Part shown: piece by piece, positions 48,062 through 55,338 of the stretch
Numbering within the stretch: position 1 is the stretch's first letter
Layout of the letters: every line of letters begins with the position of its first letter
NCBI GenBank assembly: GCA_016703645.1
Contig: JADJBR010000009.1
Span: forward strand, 673,935-737,934
Length of the DNA stretch: 64,000 nt
Direction: 5' to 3'
DNA from: Zoogloea sp.
Lineage (GTDB): Bacteria; Pseudomonadota; Gammaproteobacteria; Burkholderiales; Rhodocyclaceae
Notes under the pieces: generated by a model
Database searches by the model: none
Told to the model about the DNA's origin: nothing
The model's input: the letters and a program-made list of their open reading frames with translations, nothing else
Made by a program: the position numbers and the translations under genes

Positions 48062-48370
48062 ATGAAGATCAATCTCCTCCCCATCGGCGCCCGCTTCGAA
48101 TACGACGGCCAGATCTACACCAAGACCGGCCCCATCACCGCAACCGCCGAAAGGGGCGGCCAGCGCATGATCCCGCGCCATGTGACGCTGCGCCCAGTGG
48201 ATGGCTGCCCCCCGCCCCCGCCGGACACGGGTGGCAGTAAGCTCGACGAAAAAAGCGTGCTCGAAGCCTTCGAGGCCTACCATGCCATCGCCTTGCGGCT
48301 GACGGAGGGGCTGGGCAAGGCAGAGCTGGAGCTGGCGAGGGCGCGATTCCTGGCGACGCTGGCGGGCTGA
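48062..48370 (+). CDS. Small hypothetical protein
   Basis: A 102-residue basic protein beginning MKINLLPIGARFEYDGQIYTK. The N-terminal half looks like a small beta fold (EYDGQIYTKTGPITA), followed by a proline-rich linker and a predicted helix. There are no cysteines beyond one and no signal peptide. It is 50 bp after the radical SAM gene and may be co-transcribed. I do not recognise a function. Confidence 0.6.
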   Translation: MKINLLPIGARFEYDGQIYTKTGPITATAERGGQRMIPRHVTLRPVDGCPPPPPDTGGSKLDEKSVLEAFEAYHAIALRLTEGLGKAELELARARFLATLAG

Positions 48371-48460
48371 CGCGCGGTCCTGTCGGGAATATTTACAAGG
48401 GCCTAGTCAAGCAGCCGAATTGCAAATTCAAGTTATTGATTAATCGATAATATATATATA

Positions 48461-48475
48461 TGGCACATATCTTGC
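48461..48475 (+). promoter_or_regulatory. Sigma-54 promoter of the second PEP-CTERM gene
   Basis: TGGCACATATCTTGC is a perfect -24/-12 element in an AT-rich stretch, with about a 150-nt leader. A TATTTACA octamer lies 64 bp upstream at 48390-48397. The rest of 48371-48638 shows no gene. Confidence 0.82.
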
Positions 48476-48638
48476 GCCTCGGCAGGCGTCTATCTTCGTT
48501 CTCAAAGATCACCAGGCTCTAGTTCATCAGCTCTCCGTCACAGTGCCTGATTGATCGTTTTTTTCATTCCCTGCATACAGCGGGGGCGTGAAACAAGCCT
48601 GCTGGCCCAGGCAACTGATTCCCTTCGCGGAGGAAGCC

Positions 48639-49604
48639 ATGATTAATCGCACACTATCAGGTATCTGGTTCAGTCGGCTGATCGCCCCCGTTCTTGCCCT
48701 TGCAGCACTCAGCACCCCGAGCCACACGGCGCAGGCAGGTGTTCAGGCCTACACCGAGACTAACGCCTATATCCACTCTCCAAACCAGACCAATCCAAAT
48801 GAGTACTTCCTGAGTGCCCGCGATTTCAAGTACGGCACCAATCCAGGTGCTTCGAGCAGCAGCATCGCCGAGTCAGGAACGTGGGGAAGCCTGAGTTCAA
48901 ACGGCTACGCCAACCTCGCCACCGGCGTGCTCAAATCACAAACCACACTCGACAATATTGGCGCCAGTGATCTGTACGTTCAATCAAACGCCTACTTCGG
49001 TGACGGCTTCCGCACAAGCAACCCAGATGGGTCGCCCTACACCTGGGGTCCAAGCTCGTCCGGCGTCTTCACCCTCAACCTGAGCGGCAGCATCGCGGCC
49101 TTTCCGTCCCTGCCGACGCTTAATGCCGGGGCCTTCGTCGTCCTTTCGATCTTCCGTCCCGGCACGCTCGACCCCAACGGCGCCATCGCCGGAATCCCCG
49201 ATGTCATCCAATACTTCTACTGGCAGCTGGGGAACCCCACCCTCGACCTGTATTCCTGCGACTACGTCGGCCACTGCACCCAGCTCCTCCCAACGGGCTT
49301 TCTGGCCGCCTTTCCCCAGACCATCACCCAGCAGATCAACCCGGGCAGCGATTTCGACTGGACACTCCTGATCGGCTCCTATGGCGCCCCTGGCTCCGCC
49401 ACGGGTAGCTTCGACATGGACTTCTCGCATACCCTTACCGCGCAATACAGCGGCCCCACGGGCACCACGACCCACTCCCAGTCAGGCGTATTTCCCGGCA
49501 CCCTGGCCCTCGTCGGAACTATCCCCGAACCCGGCTCCCTTGTCCTGTCCGGCCTGGGAGTCGCTGCAGTATGTGCGTTACGCCGCCGGCGCACGGCCGA
49601 CTGA
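48639..49604 (+). CDS. PEP-CTERM-anchored secreted protein
   Basis: A 321-residue exported protein with a signal peptide ending near HTAQAG, a beta-rich Ser/Asn/Gly-rich body, and a C-terminal PEP-CTERM signal TIPEPGSLVLSGLGVAAVCA followed by LRRRR. ATG 48639 follows GGAGGAA; the earlier in-frame ATG at 48588 has no ribosome site. It would be cleaved by exosortase and associate with the extracellular matrix. No homologue with known function is recognised. Confidence 0.85.
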   Translation: MINRTLSGIWFSRLIAPVLALAALSTPSHTAQAGVQAYTETNAYIHSPNQTNPNEYFLSARDFKYGTNPGASSSSIAESGTWGSLSSNGYANLATGVLKSQTTLDNIGASDLYVQSNAYFGDGFRTSNPDGSPYTWGPSSSGVFTLNLSGSIAAFPSLPTLNAGAFVVLSIFRPGTLDPNGAIAGIPDVIQYFYWQLGNPTLDLYSCDYVGHCTQLLPTGFLAAFPQTITQQINPGSDFDWTLLIGSYGAPGSATGSFDMDFSHTLTAQYSGPTGTTTHSQSGVFPGTLALVGTIPEPGSLVLSGLGVAAVCALRRRRTAD

Positions 49605-49620
49605 AGCACACTACAGACGC

Positions 49621-49662
49621 AAAAAAGGCCGGAACCCTCGATTTCTCTGGGCTTGCCGGCCT
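49621..49662 (-). terminator. Terminator of the tRNA-Leu gene
   Basis: AGGCCGG (49626-49632) pairs with CCGGCCT (49656-49662). On the minus strand the stem is followed by a run of Ts (49626-49621), so it ends the tRNA transcript. It may also slow transcription from the PEP-CTERM gene. Confidence 0.7.
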
Positions 49663-49699
49663 GCTTTGATACTGCATCGGACTACTTCGAAACAGCTAT

Positions 49700-49784
49700 T
49701 GGTGCCTTGGGCGAGACTCGAACTCGCACGACTTGCGTCACTACCCCCTCAAGATAGCGTGTCTACCAATTTCACCACCAAGGC
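49700..49784 (-). tRNA. tRNA-Leu (anticodon GAG)
   Basis: The minus strand starts GCCTTGGTGGTGAAATTGGT and ends with encoded CCA. The acceptor stem is GCCTTGG/CCAAGGC, the anticodon loop is TTGAGGG with GAG in the middle, there is a long variable arm as expected for a class II tRNA, and the T arm contains GTTCGAGTC. All features fit tRNA-Leu. Confidence 0.95.
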
Positions 49785-49971
49785 ATCCCTGCGTGGGCGG
49801 CTTCCTGGCTGGAAGGCCGCGTTTCCCTGAAATCCAGGGCGCAGAAGGGGGCGGATTATAGCCGAGTCAGTGGAGAGGTCAACCCGCTGCGCGCGCCGCC
49901 GGGGGCAGCGGCACGCATTCTGCTTGATTTGCCGGCATTTCCCTCTCCCTGTCGCCTTTGCGACACACACC

Positions 49972-50526
49972 ATGAAAACCATCGGCATTTTCTTCGGCAC
50001 CGAAACCGGTACCACCCGCCTGATCGCCAAGAAGATCCAGCGCAAGCTTGGCGACGAGATCGCCGCCAAGCCCCTTAACGTGAATCGCATCAGCGTGGAC
50101 GACATGCTGCAGTACGACGCGCTGATTCTCGGCACCCCGAGCTATGGCGTGGGCGCCATCCCGGGGCGCAGTGCCGGCTGCCAGGAAGCGAGCTGGGAGG
50201 AATTCCTGGCCAAGGCGGGCACGCCGGACTTCTCGGGCAAGCGGATCGCCTTTTTCGGACTGGGTGCCCAGGAGCGTTACGCCGAGCGCTTCGCCAACTC
50301 CCTGTTCCGCCTGTATGAGGTCTTCAAGGGCTTCGGCGCAGAGATTGTCGGGAACTGGAGCACCGAAGGCTACACCTTCGAGCACTCCGCCTCGGTCGAG
50401 GATGGCCGCTTCGTCGGCCTGGTGATCGACGAACGCACCCAGGGCATGCTGACCAATGAGCGGCTGGATGCGTGGCTGGCAGAGATCACCCCCCTGCTGC
50501 GGGAGAAGCTCGGCGCGCCGGCCTGA
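49972..50526 (+). CDS. Long-chain flavodoxin, NifF-like
   Basis: A 184-residue flavodoxin. The FMN phosphate loop is GTETGTTR (residues 9-16). LNVNRIS, LILGTPSYG, SWEEFLAKAG and VGNWSTEGYTFEHS closely resemble Azotobacter NifF, the electron donor to nitrogenase. No nif genes lie in the window, so it may serve other low-potential reactions. ATG 49972 is chosen since upstream residues are not flavodoxin-like. A short CCGGG/CCCGG hairpin follows the stop. Confidence 0.85.
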   Translation: MKTIGIFFGTETGTTRLIAKKIQRKLGDEIAAKPLNVNRISVDDMLQYDALILGTPSYGVGAIPGRSAGCQEASWEEFLAKAGTPDFSGKRIAFFGLGAQERYAERFANSLFRLYEVFKGFGAEIVGNWSTEGYTFEHSASVEDGRFVGLVIDERTQGMLTNERLDAWLAEITPLLREKLGAPA

Positions 50527-50546
50527 CCGGGCCTCTCCCGGCTGCG

Positions 50547-51314
50547 TCACGCGGCGCCGTCGGGCTTGCGATGCGCCCAGCTCGTCATGCGCTTCTCGAC
50601 GAAGGCGAACAGTTCGTACATCACCACCCCCATCACGCCGATCACAATCAGGCCGGCGAAGACCAGGGGCATGTTCATGGACGAGCTGGCCGACATCATC
50701 AGGTAGCCGATGCCCAGGTTGGAGGCCACCGTTTCCGCGATCACCGAGCCGACGAAGGCCAGGGTGATGGCCACCTTGAGGGACGCGAAGAAGTAGGGCA
50801 TGGCCCGCGGCAGGCCAACCTTGCCGAGGATGTCGATGCGCGAAGCGCCAAGGGAACGCAGCACGTCTTCCAGCTCCGGCTCCAGGGTGGCCAGGCCGGT
50901 GGCCACGTTGACCACCACCGGGAAGAAGGAGATCAGGAAGGCGGTGAGGATGGCCGGCACGGTGCCAATGCCGAACCACACCACCAGCACCGGCACAAAG
51001 GCCACCTTGGGGATGGAGTTGAAGCCCACCAGCAGCGGGTACATGGCCCGATAGAGCAGCGGCGAGGAGCCCACCGCCATGCCGATCAGCAGCCCCACCG
51101 CCACGGCGATGGCAAAACCGGCCAGGGTGGTGATGAAGGTCTGGGTGGCGTGCATCATGATGGGTTCGAACTGTTCGACGCCCACCTTCCACACGGCGCT
51201 GGGTGCGGGCAGCAGGAACTCGGGCACCTCGAAGCCCACGCAGATCAGCTCCCACAGCAGGAACATGCCGGCCACCACCAGCCAGGGGGCGGCCTTCACG
51301 AGATTCACTTTCAT
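50547..51314 (-). CDS. ABC importer permease (SsuC/TauC-like)
   Basis: A 255-residue permease of the BPD_transp_1 family with about six membrane segments and the ATPase-docking EAA-type loop (RSLGASRIDILGKVGLPRA). ATG 51314 begins MKVNLVKAAPWLV. It is last in a three-gene operon: binding protein, ATPase, permease. Confidence 0.88.
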   Translation of the reverse strand: MKVNLVKAAPWLVVAGMFLLWELICVGFEVPEFLLPAPSAVWKVGVEQFEPIMMHATQTFITTLAGFAIAVAVGLLIGMAVGSSPLLYRAMYPLLVGFNSIPKVAFVPVLVVWFGIGTVPAILTAFLISFFPVVVNVATGLATLEPELEDVLRSLGASRIDILGKVGLPRAMPYFFASLKVAITLAFVGSVIAETVASNLGIGYLMMSASSSMNMPLVFAGLIVIGVMGVVMYELFAFVEKRMTSWAHRKPDGAA

Positions 51315-51327
51315 GCTCTGATTCCTT

Positions 51328-52107
51328 TCAGGACGCGCGCACGCGGCCGATGTGCTCGCGCAGTTCGTGCACATAGCCGGCAAAGCTGTCGGTGTAGGTC
51401 ACGTCCAGGTCACGGGGGCGCGGCAGGTCGATCTCGCGGCGCACCAGGATGCGCCCGGGGCGCTTGCTCATCACGTACACGGTGTCGGCCAGGAAGACCG
51501 CCTCGCGCAGGTCGTGGGTGACGAGGATGACGGTGAAGGGCTGCTGCTGCCACAGGTCACGCAACATGCACCACAGCTCCTCCCGGGTGAAGGCGTCGAG
51601 GGCACCGAAGGGCTCGTCGAGCATCAGCAGGCGGGGCTGGTGGATGAGTGCCCGGCAGATGGAGGCACGCTGCTGCATGCCGCCGGAGAGCTCCCAGGGG
51701 AATTTGTCCTCGAAACCGGCCAGCCCCACCTTGGCGAGCAACTGGCGGGCCTCGGCCTCGTAGCGGACACGCTCCTTTTTGAGGGTGGAGCGGTAGGGCT
51801 CGACGATCTCCAGGGGCAGCATCACATTGTCCAGGGTGGTGCGCCAGGGCAGCAGATTGGAGTTCTGGAAGGCCATGCCAACGATCTTCAGGGGCCCGCC
51901 CACCTGGCGGCCGTCCACATAAACATAGCCGCCAGAGGGCATGCGCAGGCCGGAGATGAGCTTCATGAGGGTGGATTTTCCGCAGCCGGAGGGGCCGACC
52001 ACGGCGACGAACTCACCCTCCTTCACCTCCAGGCTGACATCCTGGATGGCAAGGGCACCGCCCGGTGCATAGGCGAGATCGACGTTCTCGAATTTGACGA
52101 AAGACAT
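51328..52107 (-). CDS. ABC importer ATPase (SsuB/TauB-like)
   Basis: A 259-residue ATPase. Walker A is GPSGCGKST, the Q loop is NSNLLPW, the signature is LSGGMQQR, Walker B is LLMLDEPFGALD, and the H loop is THDLREA. It pairs with the permease 13 bp downstream and with the COG0715-type binding protein upstream. Confidence 0.9.
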   Translation of the reverse strand: MSFVKFENVDLAYAPGGALAIQDVSLEVKEGEFVAVVGPSGCGKSTLMKLISGLRMPSGGYVYVDGRQVGGPLKIVGMAFQNSNLLPWRTTLDNVMLPLEIVEPYRSTLKKERVRYEAEARQLLAKVGLAGFEDKFPWELSGGMQQRASICRALIHQPRLLMLDEPFGALDAFTREELWCMLRDLWQQQPFTVILVTHDLREAVFLADTVYVMSKRPGRILVRREIDLPRPRDLDVTYTDSFAGYVHELREHIGRVRAS

Positions 52108-52179
52108 GGGGGACTTTCCGGATAGGGAAGCAGCGACCGCGGGGGCAAATTGGCATCCGACCCCGCGGGACACGCTGCC

Positions 52180-53211
52180 TTACAGGCTGCGGTCGGCCCG
52201 GGCGGGCAGGAAGGCGGGGTTGAAAAGCTCGGCGGCGGTGGGCACCTTGGGCAGGGCGTAGGCCTCGGCGGTCTCGGCGATGGAGCGCTTTAGACGATCG
52301 GCGGTGACGGCACCCAGGCCGTTCTGCTTGACTTCGGCCGTCACCACGCTGGTATCGAGGGCCAGCTTGAGGCGGCGGGTTTCGAGGGCCAGATCGATCA
52401 ACGGGTCGCGCTCCTTGACGGCCGGAATGGCGGCGTCGGGCTTGGCGATGGTCTCCTTGAGCGCCTTGTTGAAGGCGCGCAGGAACGCTTCGATGGCCTT
52501 GGGCTTCTCGGCGATCAGCTTGGGACTGGCGATGATGGCGTTGCCGTAGAGCTCCACGCCGAAGTCGGGGTAGCGCAGGGCCACGATGTCGGCCGGCTTG
52601 ACGCCGCGGGCCTCCAGGTTGAGCAGGCTGGTGAAGTAGAAGCCGGTGATGCCGTCCACATCGCCCCGGGCCAGCAGGGTTTCGCGGATGGCCGGGTCCA
52701 CCGACTGCCACTTGACCGCATCCACCGCCAGGCCGTTGGACTTGGCAAAAGCCGGCCAGGCCTTGCGGCCGGCATCGAAGATCGGCGCCGCCAGGGTCTT
52801 GCCGGCCAGGTCGGCGGGTTTGCTGACGCCGCTCTTCTTCAGGGTAAAGACCGCCGCCGGGGTGGCGTTATAGACCATGTACACCGCCTGGATCTTGGAA
52901 CCCGGCGTCTTGGCGTCGTACTCGACCAGGGCATTGAAGTCGGCAAAACCCATCTCGTAGGCGCCGGTGGCAACGCGAGTCACCGCCCCCGCCGAGCCGT
53001 TGCCGGCGTCGATGGTCACGTCCAGGCCTGCGGCTGCGAAGTAGCCTTTGCTCTTGGCCAGCAGGAAGGGTGCCGAGGGGCCTTCGAAGCGCCAGTCGAG
53101 GGTGAACTTCAGCTTGACCGGCTCGTCCGCGAGGGCCGGGGCGGCAATCAGGGGGGCAACAAGGGCGGCAGCAAGCAGCAGGCGACGGGACGCGCTGAAA
53201 GGGTGCGACAT
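52180..53211 (-). CDS. ABC importer periplasmic binding protein (NMT1/THI5-like)
   Basis: A 343-residue binding protein of COG0715. It has a cleavable signal peptide (MSHPFSASRRLLLAAALVAP, cleavage after ALA) and a mature start with KLKFTLDWRFEGPSAPFLLAKSKG-like features: LDWRF, AAGLDVTIDAG and GADFN-like FADFNALVEYD. Family members bind sulfonates, pyrimidine precursors or other nitrogen/sulfur compounds. A sigma-54 promoter upstream suggests nitrogen-limitation control. The ligand is unknown; a purine or pyrimidine compound is possible from the wider context. Confidence 0.85.
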   Translation of the reverse strand: MSHPFSASRRLLLAAALVAPLIAAPALADEPVKLKFTLDWRFEGPSAPFLLAKSKGYFAAAGLDVTIDAGNGSAGAVTRVATGAYEMGFADFNALVEYDAKTPGSKIQAVYMVYNATPAAVFTLKKSGVSKPADLAGKTLAAPIFDAGRKAWPAFAKSNGLAVDAVKWQSVDPAIRETLLARGDVDGITGFYFTSLLNLEARGVKPADIVALRYPDFGVELYGNAIIASPKLIAEKPKAIEAFLRAFNKALKETIAKPDAAIPAVKERDPLIDLALETRRLKLALDTSVVTAEVKQNGLGAVTADRLKRSIAETAEAYALPKVPTAAELFNPAFLPARADRSL

Positions 53212-53273
53212 GGCGGACAACTCCAGGAAGTGAAAGGCGGGAGAAAGCGGGGGCGACATACCCGGCTCACTCC

Positions 53274-53288
53274 GCAACCTCCGTGCCA
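53274..53288 (-). promoter_or_regulatory. Sigma-54 promoter of the COG0715 ABC importer
   Basis: The minus strand reads TGGCACGGAGGTTGC, a perfect TGGCAC-N5-TTGC element 62 bp before the binding-protein start. No copy of the ketone-regulon dyad is seen upstream, so a different activator such as NtrC is expected. Confidence 0.8.
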
Positions 53289-53474
53289 TCTCGTAAGGTC
53301 ATGATTTCAATGACAGTTTTTTTACAGGCCGGACACACACCCGAAAAAGGGCCGGTTCAGCCCACGGAATGGGGCTCAAACCACGCCCCGGCGTGGTGCA
53401 AGAGGCCATTTCATGCACCCGTCGCGTGCATGCCAAAACCATATACGGATACGTAAAGAGTGTTTATTTTCAAA

Positions 53475-53501
53475 TGGATATAGTGATGTGAAGTATATCC
53501 A
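53475..53501. promoter_or_regulatory. Palindrome upstream of the Tsx-like gene
   Basis: TGGATATA (53475-53482) and TATATCCA (53494-53501) form an 8-bp perfect dyad with an 11-bp spacer. It lies in an AT-rich patch in 53289-53626, where no gene is seen, about 125 bp before the channel gene. It is a possible operator. Confidence 0.4.
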
Positions 53502-53626
53502 TCGGGTGATGAAGGATATCGCCAAGGCAGCCCTGCTCCCCTGCTAGATTCAGTCCCAGGACTTGCCCGTCCCTTGCTGGGCGGGTCAACCGACCGATCC
53601 TTGCCAACATGAATCAGGAGCTCACC

Positions 53627-54490
53627 ATGAAGTTCTCGAAGAAGAAGTGCCTTGCCGCAACCCTGCTGGCCGCCTGCGCCGGCACCGCCAGTGCCGCCAA
53701 CTGGAGCGACACCTATGTCGGCTATCGCTGGGGCGCCAACTTTGCCGAGCCCTTCGGCAAGACCGACATCTCCAAGAGCATCGTCAATCTGGCGCATGTG
53801 AGCGGCTACAAGTACGGCACCAACTTCTTCAACGCCGACCTTCTGATGTCCGACAGCAAGGATCCGTCGGCCCCGGGCTCCAAGTCCGGCGCGCAAGAGA
53901 TCTACATCGTCTATCGCCACACCCTGGACCTGGGCAAGGTCACCGGTAGCGACTTCAAGTTCGGGCCGATCCGCGGCTTCGGCCTCACCGGTGGTTTCGA
54001 CGTGAACACCAAGAACGATGCCGGCTACAACTCCAAGAAGCGCATGATCGTGGCCGGCCCCACGCTGATGATGGACGTGCCCGGCTTCCTCAACGTGAGC
54101 CTGCTCTACCTGTGGGAGAGCAACGCTCCCTACAGCAAGTTCAGCCACACCCAGACCGACCGCTACAGCTACGACGTGCACCCCATGCTCAACCTGGCCT
54201 GGGGCATCCCCTTCAATCTGGGCCCGGTGCCCCTGTCCTTCGAGGGCTTTGCCAACTTCATTGCCGCCAAGGGCAAGAACGAGTTTGGCGCCAACACCGC
54301 CGCCGAGACCAACATCGACATGCAGGTCATGTATGACGTGAGCCCGCACATCGGTGCCGCCGCCAAGACCTTCAAGGTCGGCCTGGAATACCAGTACTGG
54401 CGCAACAAGTTCGGCAACAACCACAACGGCCCGGCCGGCGATGGCGCCTTCGCCAAGACCACCATGATCCGCGCCGAATACCACTTCTGA
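53627..54490 (+). CDS. Tsx/OmpK-like nucleoside channel
   Basis: A 287-residue outer-membrane barrel. It has a signal peptide (MKFSKKKCLAATLLAACAGT, cleavage after ASA), then NWSDTYVGYRWGANFAEPFG, multiple amphipathic strands and a terminal phenylalanine (RAEYHF). The fold and motifs resemble the nucleoside-specific channel family. It could supply nucleosides to the BMP-dependent transporter. ATG 53627 follows CAGGAG by 6 nt. An intrinsic terminator follows. Confidence 0.78.
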   Translation: MKFSKKKCLAATLLAACAGTASAANWSDTYVGYRWGANFAEPFGKTDISKSIVNLAHVSGYKYGTNFFNADLLMSDSKDPSAPGSKSGAQEIYIVYRHTLDLGKVTGSDFKFGPIRGFGLTGGFDVNTKNDAGYNSKKRMIVAGPTLMMDVPGFLNVSLLYLWESNAPYSKFSHTQTDRYSYDVHPMLNLAWGIPFNLGPVPLSFEGFANFIAAKGKNEFGANTAAETNIDMQVMYDVSPHIGAAAKTFKVGLEYQYWRNKFGNNHNGPAGDGAFAKTTMIRAEYHF

Positions 54491-54508
54491 GCGCACGCTG
54501 ACGACGAG

Positions 54509-54538
54509 AGGCCGGCCCGGCGGGTGTCCGGCCTTTGA
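54509..54538 (+). terminator. Terminator after the Tsx-like gene
   Basis: AGGCCGG (54509-54515) pairs with CCGGCCT (54528-54534), followed by a short TT run. It separates two converging genes. Confidence 0.6.
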
Positions 54539-54543
54539 CCCCC

Positions 54544-55263
54544 TCAACCCGGCCTGGAAGGGAGCTCTACGCCAAGCCGGCGCACCATTTCGATACCCCT
54601 GAGATCCATGCGGGCACCCAGCGCCAGGACCTCCACCCCGGCAGCCAGGGCCGCCCGCAAGGCCCGGCCGTAGTCCGGATCAATGTGATCGGCCGGACGC
54701 ACGGCATCTACATCCTCCCGCTGCACACAGAACACCAATACGGCCCTGTGCCCCGCCACCACCATGGCCGACATCTCGCGCAGGTGACGGGCACCACGGG
54801 TGGTCACCGCATCGGGGAAGTAGCCAATGCGCCCCTCCACGGCAGCGGTGACGTTCTTCACCTCCACGTAGCAGTCGGGCCGCCCGGGCCCCTGCAACAG
54901 AAAGTCGATGCGACTGCCCTCGCCGTATTTCACCTCCGGCCTGATCGCGTCATAGCCCTTCAGCTCAGGCACCCGGCCCAGCTCAATGGCCTCGCGGACC
55001 AGGGGGTTGCTGCGCCCGGTGTGCACACCCACGAGCACCCCCGGTGCGGTTTCCACCAGCTCCCAGGTCCAGGCCAGCTTGCGGGCCGGATTGCTGGCCG
55101 GCGACAGCCATACCCGGCTGCCCGGCTCCTTGCAGCCTTGCATGGACCCGGTGTTGGGGCAGTGGGCCGTGATCACCCGCCCGTCGGCGGTCTCCACATC
55201 TGCCAGAAAGCGCTGATAGCGGCGCAACAGACGCGCCTCGAGAAGGGGGGTGGAGAAGTGCAT
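54544..55263 (-). CDS. sfsA: SfsA family protein
   Basis: A 239-residue SfsA-type protein. The N-terminal OB-like part has RYQRFLADVE, and HCPNTGSMQGC and the nuclease-fold-like RIDFLLQGPGRPDCYVEVKN with VTAAVEGRIGYFPDAVT are conserved. ATG 55263 matches the family start (MHFSTPL); a TTG at 55272 is an alternative. The biochemical role of SfsA is poorly defined. Confidence 0.9.
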   Translation of the reverse strand: MHFSTPLLEARLLRRYQRFLADVETADGRVITAHCPNTGSMQGCKEPGSRVWLSPASNPARKLAWTWELVETAPGVLVGVHTGRSNPLVREAIELGRVPELKGYDAIRPEVKYGEGSRIDFLLQGPGRPDCYVEVKNVTAAVEGRIGYFPDAVTTRGARHLREMSAMVVAGHRAVLVFCVQREDVDAVRPADHIDPDYGRALRAALAAGVEVLALGARMDLRGIEMVRRLGVELPSRPG

Positions 55264-55338
55264 GGCGAGCAAGCCGGTCGGGGGAAGCTGCCATGATGGC
55301 AGGGCCGGCCGGTAGCCGGCCAGCCCGGAACTGCCGCC

